From Clavibacter sp. (GTDB lineage Bacteria > Actinomycetota > Actinomycetes > Nanopelagicales > Nanopelagicaceae): DNA of 64,000 nt. The DNA is taken from positions 342,196 through 406,195 of the forward strand of contig BGOH01000001.1 of assembly GCA_003569145.1 (NCBI GenBank), in the 5' to 3' direction. The stretch's first letter is position 1, and each line of letters begins with the position of its first letter. The notes under the pieces were generated by a model that was given only the letters and a program-made list of their open reading frames with translations, was not told the origin of the DNA and searched no databases. The translations under genes were made by a program, and so were the position numbers. Positions 8,291 to 16,132 of this stretch are shown here, one piece after another.

Positions 8291-9856
8291 TTAACTCTCT
8301 ATATCCGGAAGACGGGGAAAGAGAATATCTCCTTTAATTATTTTGCTTCCGCCCTTTAATTGTCCCCATTTGGCAACATCTGAAATTTTCTGCGAACCAA
8401 TTGGTCCAAGTGAGCCTTCGGCTCCTAAATATGACCATAGCTTGCTAGTTGAAAGTGGCATCACTGGATGGAGAAGAATTGCAAGGGCCCTTAAAGATTC
8501 TGCCGTGTTATAAAGAATTGCATCAAGTTCACTTTTTTTACTCTCATCTTTAGCAACAACCCATGGCTGTTGTATCGTGACATAGCCATTAACCGCCTTA
8601 CAGAAATCCATGATGGCATTTATTCCACCTTGAAAATCTAGAGCCACAATTGCTTTATCTGCGCTCTCAACAGTCTTTGATAGAGCGCTTGCTAGCTCTT
8701 CATCTTTTGCTGGATTTGGCAGAATGCCATCGCAATACTTCTCAACCATTGCTGCAAGGCGTGAAGCCAGATTTCCAAAGTCATTGGCAAGCTCACTTGT
8801 GTAGCGGGCAGCCATATCCTCCCAAGAAAATGATCCATCACTTCCAAAAGGTATGGCTCTCATAAAGTAATAACGGAAGGCATCAACACCAAAGTGATCT
8901 GTGATATCTGAGGGAGCAATTCCAGTTAATTTACTCTTGCTCATCTTTTCGCCGCCAACTAAGAGCCAGCCATGGGCAAATACTTTCTTTGGCAGAGCAA
9001 GTTTTGCAGCCATGAGCATTGCGGGCCAGATCACAGCATGAAAACGCAGAATGTCTTTTCCAACTAGGTGAACATCAGCAGGCCAAGTCTTTTCAAAGAA
9101 TTTACCACCATCACTTGATGGGTCATCAGTTAAGCCCACGGCAGTTGCATAATTTAAGAGAGCATCAAACCAAACATAAACAACTTGCTTTTCATCCCAA
9201 GGAACTCTTACTCCCCAATCAAAAGTTGAACGAGATACTGATAGATCTGAAACTCCTCCTTCTAGAAATGAAATTACTTCATTTCTAGCGCTCTCAGGTT
9301 GGCAACTTTCAGGGTTTTTCTTGTAGTGCTCAAGAAGTGGGGCGGCAAACTCTGATAACTTGAAAAACCAGTTCGTCTCACTAAGCATTTCAACTGGCTT
9401 TGAATGGATTTTGCAATTTCCTTCAATCAGATCTCCAGGTAACTTAAATTCTTCACAGCCGACGCAATAAGGACCTTCATATTTGCCTTCATAGATATAA
9501 CCCTGCTCCATTAATCCTTGGAGAAATTTCTGAACTCGCTGCGTATGTCTTACTTCAGTAGTGCGAATGAAGTCATCGTTTGCAATCTCTAAATGCTTCC
9601 AAACCGGCTTCCATTCCTGTTCAACTAATCGATCACACCATTGTTGCGGCGCTGTGTTATTAGTTTCGGCTGTGCGCATTACTTTCTGGCCATGCTCATC
9701 AGTTCCAGTTAGAAACCAGACAGATTCACCCTTTTGTCTATGCCAGCGAGTTAATAAATCACCAGCCACAGTGGTGTAGGCGTGTCCGATATGAGGGGCG
9801 TCATTAACATAATAAATAGGTGTAGTCAGATAGAAAGATTTATTGGTATCTGACAT
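8291..9856 (-). CDS. metG: Methionine-tRNA ligase
   Basis: Charges initiator and elongator tRNA-Met. The 521-residue protein carries the HIGH-type motif PHIGHAYTT near 21-29, a zinc-knuckle region with CVGCEEF then CKIH, the KMSKS loop GEKMSKSKL near 303-311, and an alpha-helical anticodon-binding domain. There is no C-terminal tRNA-binding EMAPII-like domain, as is usual for short actinobacterial MetG. A TAGAAT hexamer lies 7 nt before the ATG, suggesting a leaderless transcript that reads on into tatD, rsmA and ispE. Confidence 0.97.
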   Translation of the reverse strand: MSDTNKSFYLTTPIYYVNDAPHIGHAYTTVAGDLLTRWHRQKGESVWFLTGTDEHGQKVMRTAETNNTAPQQWCDRLVEQEWKPVWKHLEIANDDFIRTTEVRHTQRVQKFLQGLMEQGYIYEGKYEGPYCVGCEEFKLPGDLIEGNCKIHSKPVEMLSETNWFFKLSEFAAPLLEHYKKNPESCQPESARNEVISFLEGGVSDLSVSRSTFDWGVRVPWDEKQVVYVWFDALLNYATAVGLTDDPSSDGGKFFEKTWPADVHLVGKDILRFHAVIWPAMLMAAKLALPKKVFAHGWLLVGGEKMSKSKLTGIAPSDITDHFGVDAFRYYFMRAIPFGSDGSFSWEDMAARYTSELANDFGNLASRLAAMVEKYCDGILPNPAKDEELASALSKTVESADKAIVALDFQGGINAIMDFCKAVNGYVTIQQPWVVAKDESKKSELDAILYNTAESLRALAILLHPVMPLSTSKLWSYLGAEGSLGPIGSQKISDVAKWGQLKGGSKIIKGDILFPRLPDIES

Positions 9857-9863
9857 GGGCTGA

Positions 9864-9869
9864 ATTCTA
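9864..9869 (-). promoter_or_regulatory. Leaderless -10 hexamer for metG
   Basis: TAGAAT on the minus strand, 7 nt before the metG ATG. It lies just after the rsmI stop (9871-9873), so the promoter is embedded in the end of the preceding gene. Confidence 0.45.
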
Positions 9870-9870
9870 T

Positions 9871-10704
9871 CTACTTCTGTTCCACCATGATGTCAAAGAC
9901 TTTTCGCTTACGTATGTGAAGCTCTTTGGCAGTCAAGGCAATTGCCTCCTTGCGAGTAATTCCAGATGCTTCATAGCGCGAGACAGTTTCAACTACTTCT
10001 TGATCGCTTACAACTTGCTCGCTTGGGTCATAGGGGGCAATAACTATGGTGAATTCTCCAAGCATCTCTTTACTTTCAGACCAGCTAAGTAATTCTGCTA
10101 GTTCGCCACGCACAACCTCTTCATAGGTCTTTGTTAATTCGCGGCAGATTGCTGCCTGTCTATTTGGACCAAAGCTCTTAATCATTGATTGGAGTGATTC
10201 ACTAATTCGATGTGGCGCTTCAAAGACAATCAGAGTTCGAGTCTCCATAGCGCGGTCTTCAAAGAATTGATCACGTGCGCCAGAGCTTCTTGGCACAAAT
10301 CCATCAAATGCAAATGAATCACTTGCAAGCCCAGAGATAGCAAGTGCAGCAAGTGGAGCGCTTGGACCTGGAATTACTGAAACTTTAAATCCCTTATCGA
10401 TTGCCATTCTCACTGCTCTATATCCAGGATCACTAACTGATGGCATCCCTGCATCACTTACCAATAAAACTTGGCGCCCTGATGCTAAATGACTCGCCAC
10501 TTCATCAAGTCGTGAGCTTTCATTTCCTTCAAAGAATGAGAGAACTTCGGCATTACATTGGATTCCAAGGTCTTTGCATAGGCGGTTAAACCTTCGTGAA
10601 TCTTCGGCAAGAACTACATCCGCGCTTGAAATGGCTGCCTTCAATCTCGTTGAGGCATCACCAATGTTTCCAAGGGGCACTCCTGCCAGAATCAACTCGC
10701 TCAC
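9871..10704 (-). CDS. rsmI: 16S rRNA (cytidine1402-2'-O)-methyltransferase
   Basis: RsmI 2'-O-methylates C1402 in the decoding centre of 16S rRNA. It belongs to the tetrapyrrole-methylase fold: ILAGVPLGNIGDAS at the N-terminus, AEDSR near 33, VSDAGMPSVSDPG near 80-92, and VIPGPSA near 110. The frame is open up to 10770, but the GTG at 10704 is chosen because it places the conserved core five residues from the start and has a CATAAT hexamer 6 nt upstream; an ATG at 10740 with AAGG upstream is the alternative. It gives 277 residues. It is divergent from the mannosyltransferase gene and 14 bp before metG. Confidence 0.92.
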   Translation of the reverse strand: MSELILAGVPLGNIGDASTRLKAAISSADVVLAEDSRRFNRLCKDLGIQCNAEVLSFFEGNESSRLDEVASHLASGRQVLLVSDAGMPSVSDPGYRAVRMAIDKGFKVSVIPGPSAPLAALAISGLASDSFAFDGFVPRSSGARDQFFEDRAMETRTLIVFEAPHRISESLQSMIKSFGPNRQAAICRELTKTYEEVVRGELAELLSWSESKEMLGEFTIVIAPYDPSEQVVSDQEVVETVSRYEASGITRKEAIALTAKELHIRKRKVFDIMVEQK

Positions 10705-10710
10705 TGCCTC

Positions 10711-10716
10711 ATTATG
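10711..10716 (-). promoter_or_regulatory. Leaderless -10 hexamer for rsmI
   Basis: CATAAT (5 of 6 matches to TATAAT) 6 nt before the GTG start. This element decided the choice of start. Confidence 0.45.
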
Positions 10717-10738
10717 GCCCTTAGTATCCTTATCCATC

Positions 10739-12001
10739 ATGAGTGCCTTAATGGCTAGGCCGATTCTCAACTATCGCAATCAGATAGCACTGGCAATCAT
10801 TTTATTCTTTGCAGCAATTACGCGTTTTGCCAATTTAGGTAGGCCTAATGAATTGGTATTTGATGAGGTTTATTATGTAGATGGCGCAAGAGACTTTCTT
10901 GCCTACGGGGTAGAGAGCCAATCAGGTGAAGCAGAGTTTGTAGTACATCCACCACTTGGTAAGTGGCTAATTGCGATAGGAATTCAAACTTTCGGAGATA
11001 ACCCCTTTGGATGGCGATTTAGCGCCGCTTTATTTGGCCTTGCTTCAGTGGCTCTCATCTATTTCATCACCCAAGCTTTATTTAAATCTAATTTTTTAAG
11101 TTTGTCTGCCACAGCTCTGATCTCACTTGATGGACTCCATCTTGTAATGTCAAGAACCGCGCTACTAGATATATTTTTGTCATTCTTTATCTTGCTCACT
11201 TTTTATCTAGTCATTAAAGAAAAGTATTGGCAAGCTGGTATAACTATCGGCTTAGCACTAGCAACTAAGTGGAGTGCGCTCTATCTCTTAGTAGCACTCT
11301 GCTTATTCTTACTCTTTTACAAGAAGACATATATAAAGACTGCCCTGCAATTTACAATTCTGCCCGCAATAACATACCTAATTACTTGGAGTGGATGGTT
11401 TTTAAGTGATATTGGTTGGAAGAGAGATTCAGCAAGTAATTCTCTATTCTCGCTTTTTAATTATCATCGCGAGATGCTAAGTTTTCATACAAATCTAAAA
11501 ACTGATCACTCATATGAAGCAAGTCCTTGGAATTGGCTAATTCTTGGTAGGCCAACATCTTTCTTCTATGCCACCCCAAAACAATGTGGTCAAGAAAATT
11601 GCTCACAAGAAGTATTGGCTCTAGGAACGCCCACACTTTGGTGGTTAGGTCTTGTATCTATTTTTATTACATTAGGTTATTTCATATATCAACGAGAATT
11701 AAACGCTGGCCTAATTCTGCTCTTTCTATTTGCAAATTACCTTCCGTGGATTGCATTTCCAGAGAGAACTACTTTCTACTTCTACTCCATCGCCTTTGAG
11801 CCTTATTTGATCTTGGCTCTGATTTATGTGATGGCAAAAGCCTTGGAAAATCAGGAGCTACGGGGGATTAGGAAGAGGTATGCCCTAGTGACTATTGGCT
11901 TAATTGGCCTTACTTTTGCCTACTTTTTGCCACTCTATGTTGGATCAGTTTTGCCATACCAAGATTGGTATGCGCGAATGTGGTTTCCCAGCTGGATTTA
12001 A
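10739..12001 (+). CDS. pmt: Dolichyl-phosphate-mannose--protein mannosyltransferase (Pmt, GT39)
   Basis: Integral membrane GT-C enzyme that transfers mannose from polyprenyl-phosphate-mannose to exported proteins. The 420-residue product begins with a hydrophobic segment, then the first extracytoplasmic loop with the catalytic acidic pair in ELVFDEVYYVDGARDF, and has about ten further membrane segments. A lumenal region carries HREMLSFH and the later SPWNWLILGRP motif typical of bacterial Pmt. The frame is open upstream to 10574, but that stretch lies inside rsmI. ATG 10739 or ATG 10751 is the start. Divergent rsmI and pmt side by side is the same arrangement as in mycobacteria (Rv1003, Rv1002c). 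Confidence 0.9.
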   Translation: MSALMARPILNYRNQIALAIILFFAAITRFANLGRPNELVFDEVYYVDGARDFLAYGVESQSGEAEFVVHPPLGKWLIAIGIQTFGDNPFGWRFSAALFGLASVALIYFITQALFKSNFLSLSATALISLDGLHLVMSRTALLDIFLSFFILLTFYLVIKEKYWQAGITIGLALATKWSALYLLVALCLFLLFYKKTYIKTALQFTILPAITYLITWSGWFLSDIGWKRDSASNSLFSLFNYHREMLSFHTNLKTDHSYEASPWNWLILGRPTSFFYATPKQCGQENCSQEVLALGTPTLWWLGLVSIFITLGYFIYQRELNAGLILLFLFANYLPWIAFPERTTFYFYSIAFEPYLILALIYVMAKALENQELRGIRKRYALVTIGLIGLTFAYFLPLYVGSVLPYQDWYARMWFPSWI

Positions 12002-12808
12002 CTACTGACCAGCAGCTCTATTGCTGCGAAGGTGTTCTTCGTATTGATCTGCAATCTCTTGATCAAAGATCTTATCTGCACTCGGCGCCAATACTTCGCG
12101 CATAATCTTTTCTTGCGCCTCGCTCCAAGCACCAGGAATAGTTAAATCAATTACGCGACGAGGAACTGCCTTTGATGAATTAGCATAATTTGGCGCAGGA
12201 ACTGAAACTGGATCCCAGCTCTTATCATCTTTGTTTGCACTTCCTTTAGGGAGCAAAGTAATAGTTCCACTATCTTGGTAAGAAGAGAGTCGCTCTGAAA
12301 GTGGAAGCCACTGCTCTTCACTCAAACCTGAACCTTCGGTAATACTTGCAAGAGATGCTGCGCGCTTTGACCTTCCAATGATCTCTGCGTAATTTGCTGC
12401 AGATGATTTACTGGTAACTCTATTTGCAGAATTAACTCGCTTTACCTCTTCTTTTATCAAACTAATTTGATATCGAGTATTGACTACATACATTAGAAAG
12501 ACTGATCCTGGTAGAAGAAGAATTACTGGAGAAAGTAGACCTACTAAAGTAAATAGTGATACAACGATTGTTAGACCAACAATGGAGAAGAATTGAATTC
12601 TACGAATTGCAATCTGATGTTCGCGTTTCTTATCTAGAGATTCAATATCTGGAGCAGTGTGGCCAGAAGTTATTCCAACAACTTTCATGGCTTCATCAAA
12701 TCGTTTGACAGATCTTCCGCTTATCTCTTCATGACTTGAAATCCAACGGGGCAGAAAGTAGGCAATCCACATGCCAATGATGATTATGTAGATGAGCCCT
12801 GATCCCAT
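12002..12808 (-). CDS. glpR: GlpR/SepX-type divisome membrane protein (receptor of gephyrin-like Glp)
   Basis: Actinobacterial membrane protein of the family known as GlpR in corynebacteria and SepX in Streptomyces, where it works at the division septum. The 268 residues start with the family's opening MGSGLIYIIIIGMW..YFLPRWISSHEE, a single N-terminal membrane helix, then a RFDEAMKVV segment, a second hydrophobic hairpin near 80-125, and a polar cytoplasmic tail. The frame reaches 12862, but the ATG at 12808 fits homologues and has AAGG upstream. It is the last gene of the operon glp - GNAT - glpR. The stop abuts that of the convergent pmt gene. Family assignment rests on recalled N-terminal similarity and gene order. 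Confidence 0.78.
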   Translation of the reverse strand: MGSGLIYIIIIGMWIAYFLPRWISSHEEISGRSVKRFDEAMKVVGITSGHTAPDIESLDKKREHQIAIRRIQFFSIVGLTIVVSLFTLVGLLSPVILLLPGSVFLMYVVNTRYQISLIKEEVKRVNSANRVTSKSSAANYAEIIGRSKRAASLASITEGSGLSEEQWLPLSERLSSYQDSGTITLLPKGSANKDDKSWDPVSVPAPNYANSSKAVPRRVIDLTIPGAWSEAQEKIMREVLAPSADKIFDQEIADQYEEHLRSNRAAGQ

Positions 12809-12891
12809 GAAAGATAACCTTAAAGGTAGGGGTTGGACTTTTCTGGTATTTGCCTGATACAAAATTTAAGATTTTTGAAATTCTAACAACT

Positions 12892-13464
12892 CTAAATTCT
12901 AGGATTTTCTTTCACATAACAGAGGTGGTCGCGCCATGAACCATCAATATGAAGATAGCGAGGACGAAGTCCTTCAAATACATAACCTGCCTTCTCAGCC
13001 ACTCTCTTTGATGCCGCATTCTCAGGTCTTAGATTAATTTCGATGCGATGTAAACCAAGTTCCTCAAAGCCATAAGCAGTCAATCTCCTAACAGCCCTGG
13101 TGGTTATCCCTTTATTGGCATATCGCTCATCAATCCAATAGCCGATATGTCCCCCGCGATATGCGCCATAGGAGATTCCCCCTAAAGTGATCTGACCAAT
13201 TAAGTTCTTTTCAAACCAAATAGCCAGAGTTAACGATCTTCCAGCTCTGCCCTCGCCTCGATGGTAATTAACCATCTCAAAGTAGCTAGGAAGATTCTTA
13301 TTCTCATGGTTAAGGGGTGAGGTTGCCTCCCACTGAGAGAGCCAGGCTCTATTAACTTTTCTAACTGCTAACCAAGCTGAACGATCGCGCAATCTAAGTG
13401 GTCTAAGGGTTATCTGATCCTCTTTGAGAACTGTGGGCCAGCTATGGCTATAAATACTTGCCAT
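12892..13464 (-). CDS. GNAT family N-acetyltransferase (RimJ-like)
   Basis: Acetyl-CoA-dependent N-acetyltransferase of the RimJ/RimL type, which in characterised cases acetylates protein N-termini. In 190 residues it has TLRPLRLRDRSAWLAVR near 19-35, the acyl-acceptor region HIGYWIDERYANKGITTRAV with the Q/R-x2-G-x-G/A-like acetyl-CoA loop, and the RIEINLRPENAASKRVAEKAGY signature near the C-terminus. It lies 4 bp after glp and upstream of glpR on the same strand. The mycobacterial counterpart (Rv0995) sits in the same place between moeA1 and the GlpR homologue. The substrate is unknown; co-transcription with division proteins hints at one there. Confidence 0.88.
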   Translation of the reverse strand: MASIYSHSWPTVLKEDQITLRPLRLRDRSAWLAVRKVNRAWLSQWEATSPLNHENKNLPSYFEMVNYHRGEGRAGRSLTLAIWFEKNLIGQITLGGISYGAYRGGHIGYWIDERYANKGITTRAVRRLTAYGFEELGLHRIEINLRPENAASKRVAEKAGYVFEGLRPRYLHIDGSWRDHLCYVKENPRI

Positions 13465-13468
13465 AAAA

Positions 13469-14391
13469 TCAATTAAAACGTCGCTCGAGAACTAGAACAT
13501 CAACTTCAGCGCCAGCACTTGCGCCACTTTCACTCTCTGTAACAACTATTAGACCTGTGGCATCAGATAATCCAATTAAATCTCCTTGATTTTCAATTGG
13601 AGTAATGAGTCTTCGCTCTGGTTTATCGCTTGAGAGAATCCCTCTTATAAAGGAGTGCTTTCCAACCTCACTTAATACATCACTTGTTAAGGTTGCTTTA
13701 ATCACTGGTCGATGGATGTCATATAGTCCCATCATGTTTCGAATCATTGGGCGAATGAAAGCTCTGCTGAGATATATGCAAATATCGGATCTCCTGGAAG
13801 TGAAACAACGGGAGTCTGATCCGGGCCAACCAAACCAAATGCATGCTTACCACTTCCCTCAATTAAGGGAAGTACTTCACGAACTTTTCCAAGCTCATTA
13901 AGGACTGAATGGATTAGAGAAAATGACTCATCATTTCTCTCACCGCAGATGACCAGTAAATCCGCCCTTACCAATTGATCTTCAATTACATCCTTTAATT
14001 GAGCAGCATTTTCAGGAATGGTATGAACTCGATATCCCACAGCTCCAGCCTCTTTTACTGCTGTTGTTAATAGCCATGAATTAGTCTCATATTCATCTTT
14101 GCCATCTCTAAGCGGTGAACCTGGTTCGACTAAATCATCTCCTGCCGAAACAATCACCACTCTTGGCTGAGGTCTAGTTGGAAGCCGATCTAAACCAAGA
14201 GATGCAGCTAGTCCTATTTGAGTTGCGCGGATTCTTGAGCCAGATTTGAGTGCAACCTGCTCACCAGAGCTCACATCAAGGGCCAAAGTTGCGCCATGGG
14301 CATCAAGTAATGGCATATCAAAGGCAGCAAGCGGCTTTGCTAGCGCTAGCAGTTCGGTAGCAAGTTCAGCCACCTTAATCGTTTCGCTCAC
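13469..14391 (-). CDS. glp: MoeA/gephyrin-like protein Glp, lacking domain II; one-base frameshift
   Basis: Homologue of molybdopterin molybdotransferase MoeA and of corynebacterial Glp, which binds FtsZ and GlpR. Two frames meet near 13755-13757: AYISAEL-SFAQ-stop becomes AYISAEL-FIRPMIRNMMG if TTT is read as TTTT, giving 307 residues in one frame. MoeA is normally about 400. Missing is the whole domain II block (the DNSAMDGYA motif and TGA..P.GAD region): residue 39 (LALDV) jumps straight to the IGLAASLG helix. The SGG.S.GD.D molybdopterin loop is replaced by CGERNDESFSLI, and LPGNP reads LPGDP. Molybdotransferase activity is therefore unlikely. It starts the glp - GNAT - glpR operon at a GTG with TAGGGT 6 nt upstream. 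Confidence 0.85.
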
Positions 14392-14397
14392 GTAGTA

Positions 14398-14418
14398 ACC
14401 CTACTTTGTATCTACGCT
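14398..14418. promoter_or_regulatory. Facing leaderless promoters of glp (-) and MTHFS (+)
   Basis: Only 33 bp separate two divergent GTG starts. On the minus strand TAGGGT (14398-14403) sits 6 nt before the glp GTG; on the plus strand TACGCT (14413-14418) sits 6 nt before the MTHFS GTG. The two -10 elements are 9 bp apart, so their -35 regions must overlap each other's transcribed DNA and the promoters probably exclude each other. Confidence 0.45.
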
Positions 14419-14424
14419 AATCCC

Positions 14425-14988
14425 GTGGATTCAAGCCAGAGTGCGTCATTAATTAAGTCAGAACTTCGAAAACGCTTTCGAAGTGAGAGAGAGTTTCACC
14501 TTTCAGAGTGTTCTTGGCAACATTTATTGGATAGTAAAGAAATTAAAAGTGCAGAGGTTCTTGCAAGTTACTATTCCTATGGAAGTGAGCCAGATACATC
14601 AGAGCTAAATAAATCCCTGATTCAAAATGGAAAGACTCTTTTATTGCCAAGACGCCTTGCAGACAATGATTTGGATTGGATTATCTGGAGTGGCAAAGAT
14701 GAAGATCTAGAAATTGATGGCAATTTAAAGTCACCAAAGGGTGAGAGCTTTAAGGGCAAGATTGATGTTGTGATCGTTCCAGCTCTTCACGTTGATCGCC
14801 AAGGAAATCGCCTAGGACAAGGTGGAGGCTCATATGATCGCGCGCTAGCGAAGCTAAATGCCTGGAAGGTTGCCCTGGTCTATAGCGGCGAACTAACTAG
14901 TGAGAGTCTTCCTGTAGAGAGCTTTGATTGCAAAGTAGATGCTGCAGCAACCCCTGAGATCTTGGTTAGGTTTACAGCAAAGAATTAA
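14425..14988 (+). CDS. 5-formyltetrahydrofolate cyclo-ligase (MTHFS)
   Basis: Converts 5-formyl-tetrahydrofolate to 5,10-methenyl-tetrahydrofolate with ATP, returning folate to one-carbon metabolism. The 187-residue protein starts at a GTG and has the N-terminal helix SELRKRFRSERE, a central nucleotide-binding region, and the family signature HVDRQGNRLGQGGGSYDRAL near 119-138. In mycobacteria the same gene (Rv0992c) lies next to galU and moeA1; galU is missing here. The 3' end overlaps the convergent acyl-CoA dehydrogenase by 17 bp. Confidence 0.93.
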   Translation: MDSSQSASLIKSELRKRFRSEREFHLSECSWQHLLDSKEIKSAEVLASYYSYGSEPDTSELNKSLIQNGKTLLLPRRLADNDLDWIIWSGKDEDLEIDGNLKSPKGESFKGKIDVVIVPALHVDRQGNRLGQGGGSYDRALAKLNAWKVALVYSGELTSESLPVESFDCKVDAAATPEILVRFTAKN

Positions 14989-16120
14989 GGTTGCGAGCCA
15001 TTACCAAGCGCTGGACTTGATTAGTTCCCTCATAAATTTGAGTTAACTTCGCATCTCGCATCATTCGCTCCACTGGATAATCACTTACATATCCATAGCC
15101 GCCAAGAACTTGAACTGCATCGGTTGTTACCTTCATAGCTACATCAGTTGCGTAGCATTTTGATGCAGCCGAGAAGAAGGTTAAATCACTTGCACTATTT
15201 TCACTCTTACTTGCAGCTGCATATGTCAGCTGCCTTGCAGCAGCAATTTCCATAGCCATGTCAGCTAACATAAATTGCACTGCTTGAAAATCAAAGATTG
15301 GTTTGCCGAATTGCTTTCTCTCATGTGCATATTTAGTTGCAACTTCAAAAGCACCTTGGGCGATGCCGAGCGCTTGGGCAGCGATAGTAATTCTGGTGTG
15401 ATCAAGGGTCTTCATCGCAAGAGCAAAACCTGCACCGATTTCACTAATTCTGCGATCATCGCTAATTTCCACATTATCTAAGTAGACCTCACGCGTTGGA
15501 GATCCTTTAAAGCCCATTTTCTTCTCTGGCGCTCCAAATGAAAGACCAGGATCACTTTTTTCTACGATAAATGCTGTAATTCCCTTGGCGCCTTTTTCTG
15601 GATCTGTTGATGCTAAAACTGTATAGAACTCAGAGACTCCGGCATTTGAAATCCATTTCTTACTTCCATTTAAAACCCAACCATCACCTTTTCTGACCGC
15701 TCTTGTTTTCATTGAAGCAGCATCTGATCCGGCCTCAGACTCTGAGAGGCAATATGAAAAACCTTTACCTTGAGCAAGCGGTGTTAGCCAGCGCTTTTGT
15801 TGTTCAGGGCTTCCACCTAACATAAGGGGAACCGATCCAAGTTTATTAACAGCAGGAATTAGAGAGGCAGAAGCACAGACTCTGGCGACTTCTTCGATAA
15901 TAATTACTACGCCAAGAGCATCTGCTCCATCGCCGCCATATTCAGTTGGTACATGGGCTGCTGCAAGACCCGCGCCTTGAAGAGCTTCAAATGCTTCTTG
16001 CGGATATCTGGAATTAGCATCCACATCATGAGCGAAGGGTTGGATTTTTTTATCAGCAAGTGAGCGAACACTGGCTCTTAAGGCTTGGTATTCCTCAGGA
16101 AGGTCGAAGAGATTTTCCAT
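14972..16120 (-). CDS. Acyl-CoA dehydrogenase
   Basis: FAD enzyme that introduces the alpha-beta double bond into acyl-CoA thioesters (fatty-acid or branched-chain degradation), passing electrons to ETF. The 382-residue protein has the usual three parts: N-terminal helical domain, beta domain with YCLSESEAGSDAASM and WISNAG, and a C-terminal helical domain with RKQFGKPI, QVLGGYGY and the catalytic glutamate in IYEGTNQVQR. Nearest well-known relatives are short-chain or isobutyryl-type enzymes, but chain length cannot be assigned. A TAGTAT hexamer 6 nt before the ATG suggests its own leaderless promoter. No other beta-oxidation gene is next to it. Confidence 0.93.
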   Translation of the reverse strand: MENLFDLPEEYQALRASVRSLADKKIQPFAHDVDANSRYPQEAFEALQGAGLAAAHVPTEYGGDGADALGVVIIIEEVARVCASASLIPAVNKLGSVPLMLGGSPEQQKRWLTPLAQGKGFSYCLSESEAGSDAASMKTRAVRKGDGWVLNGSKKWISNAGVSEFYTVLASTDPEKGAKGITAFIVEKSDPGLSFGAPEKKMGFKGSPTREVYLDNVEISDDRRISEIGAGFALAMKTLDHTRITIAAQALGIAQGAFEVATKYAHERKQFGKPIFDFQAVQFMLADMAMEIAAARQLTYAAASKSENSASDLTFFSAASKCYATDVAMKVTTDAVQVLGGYGYVSDYPVERMMRDAKLTQIYEGTNQVQRLVMARNLNSLL

Positions 16121-16126
16121 GGCGTA

Positions 16127-16132
16127 ATACTA
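16127..16132 (-). promoter_or_regulatory. Leaderless -10 hexamer for acyl-CoA dehydrogenase
   Basis: TAGTAT exactly 6 nt before the ATG; it overlaps the stop codon of the upstream copD-ctaG gene (16130-16132). Confidence 0.45.

Noticed and set aside
10574..10738. N-terminal extension of the pmt frame
   Set aside because: It is antisense to rsmI and adds no conserved sequence; the protein starts at 10739 or 10751.
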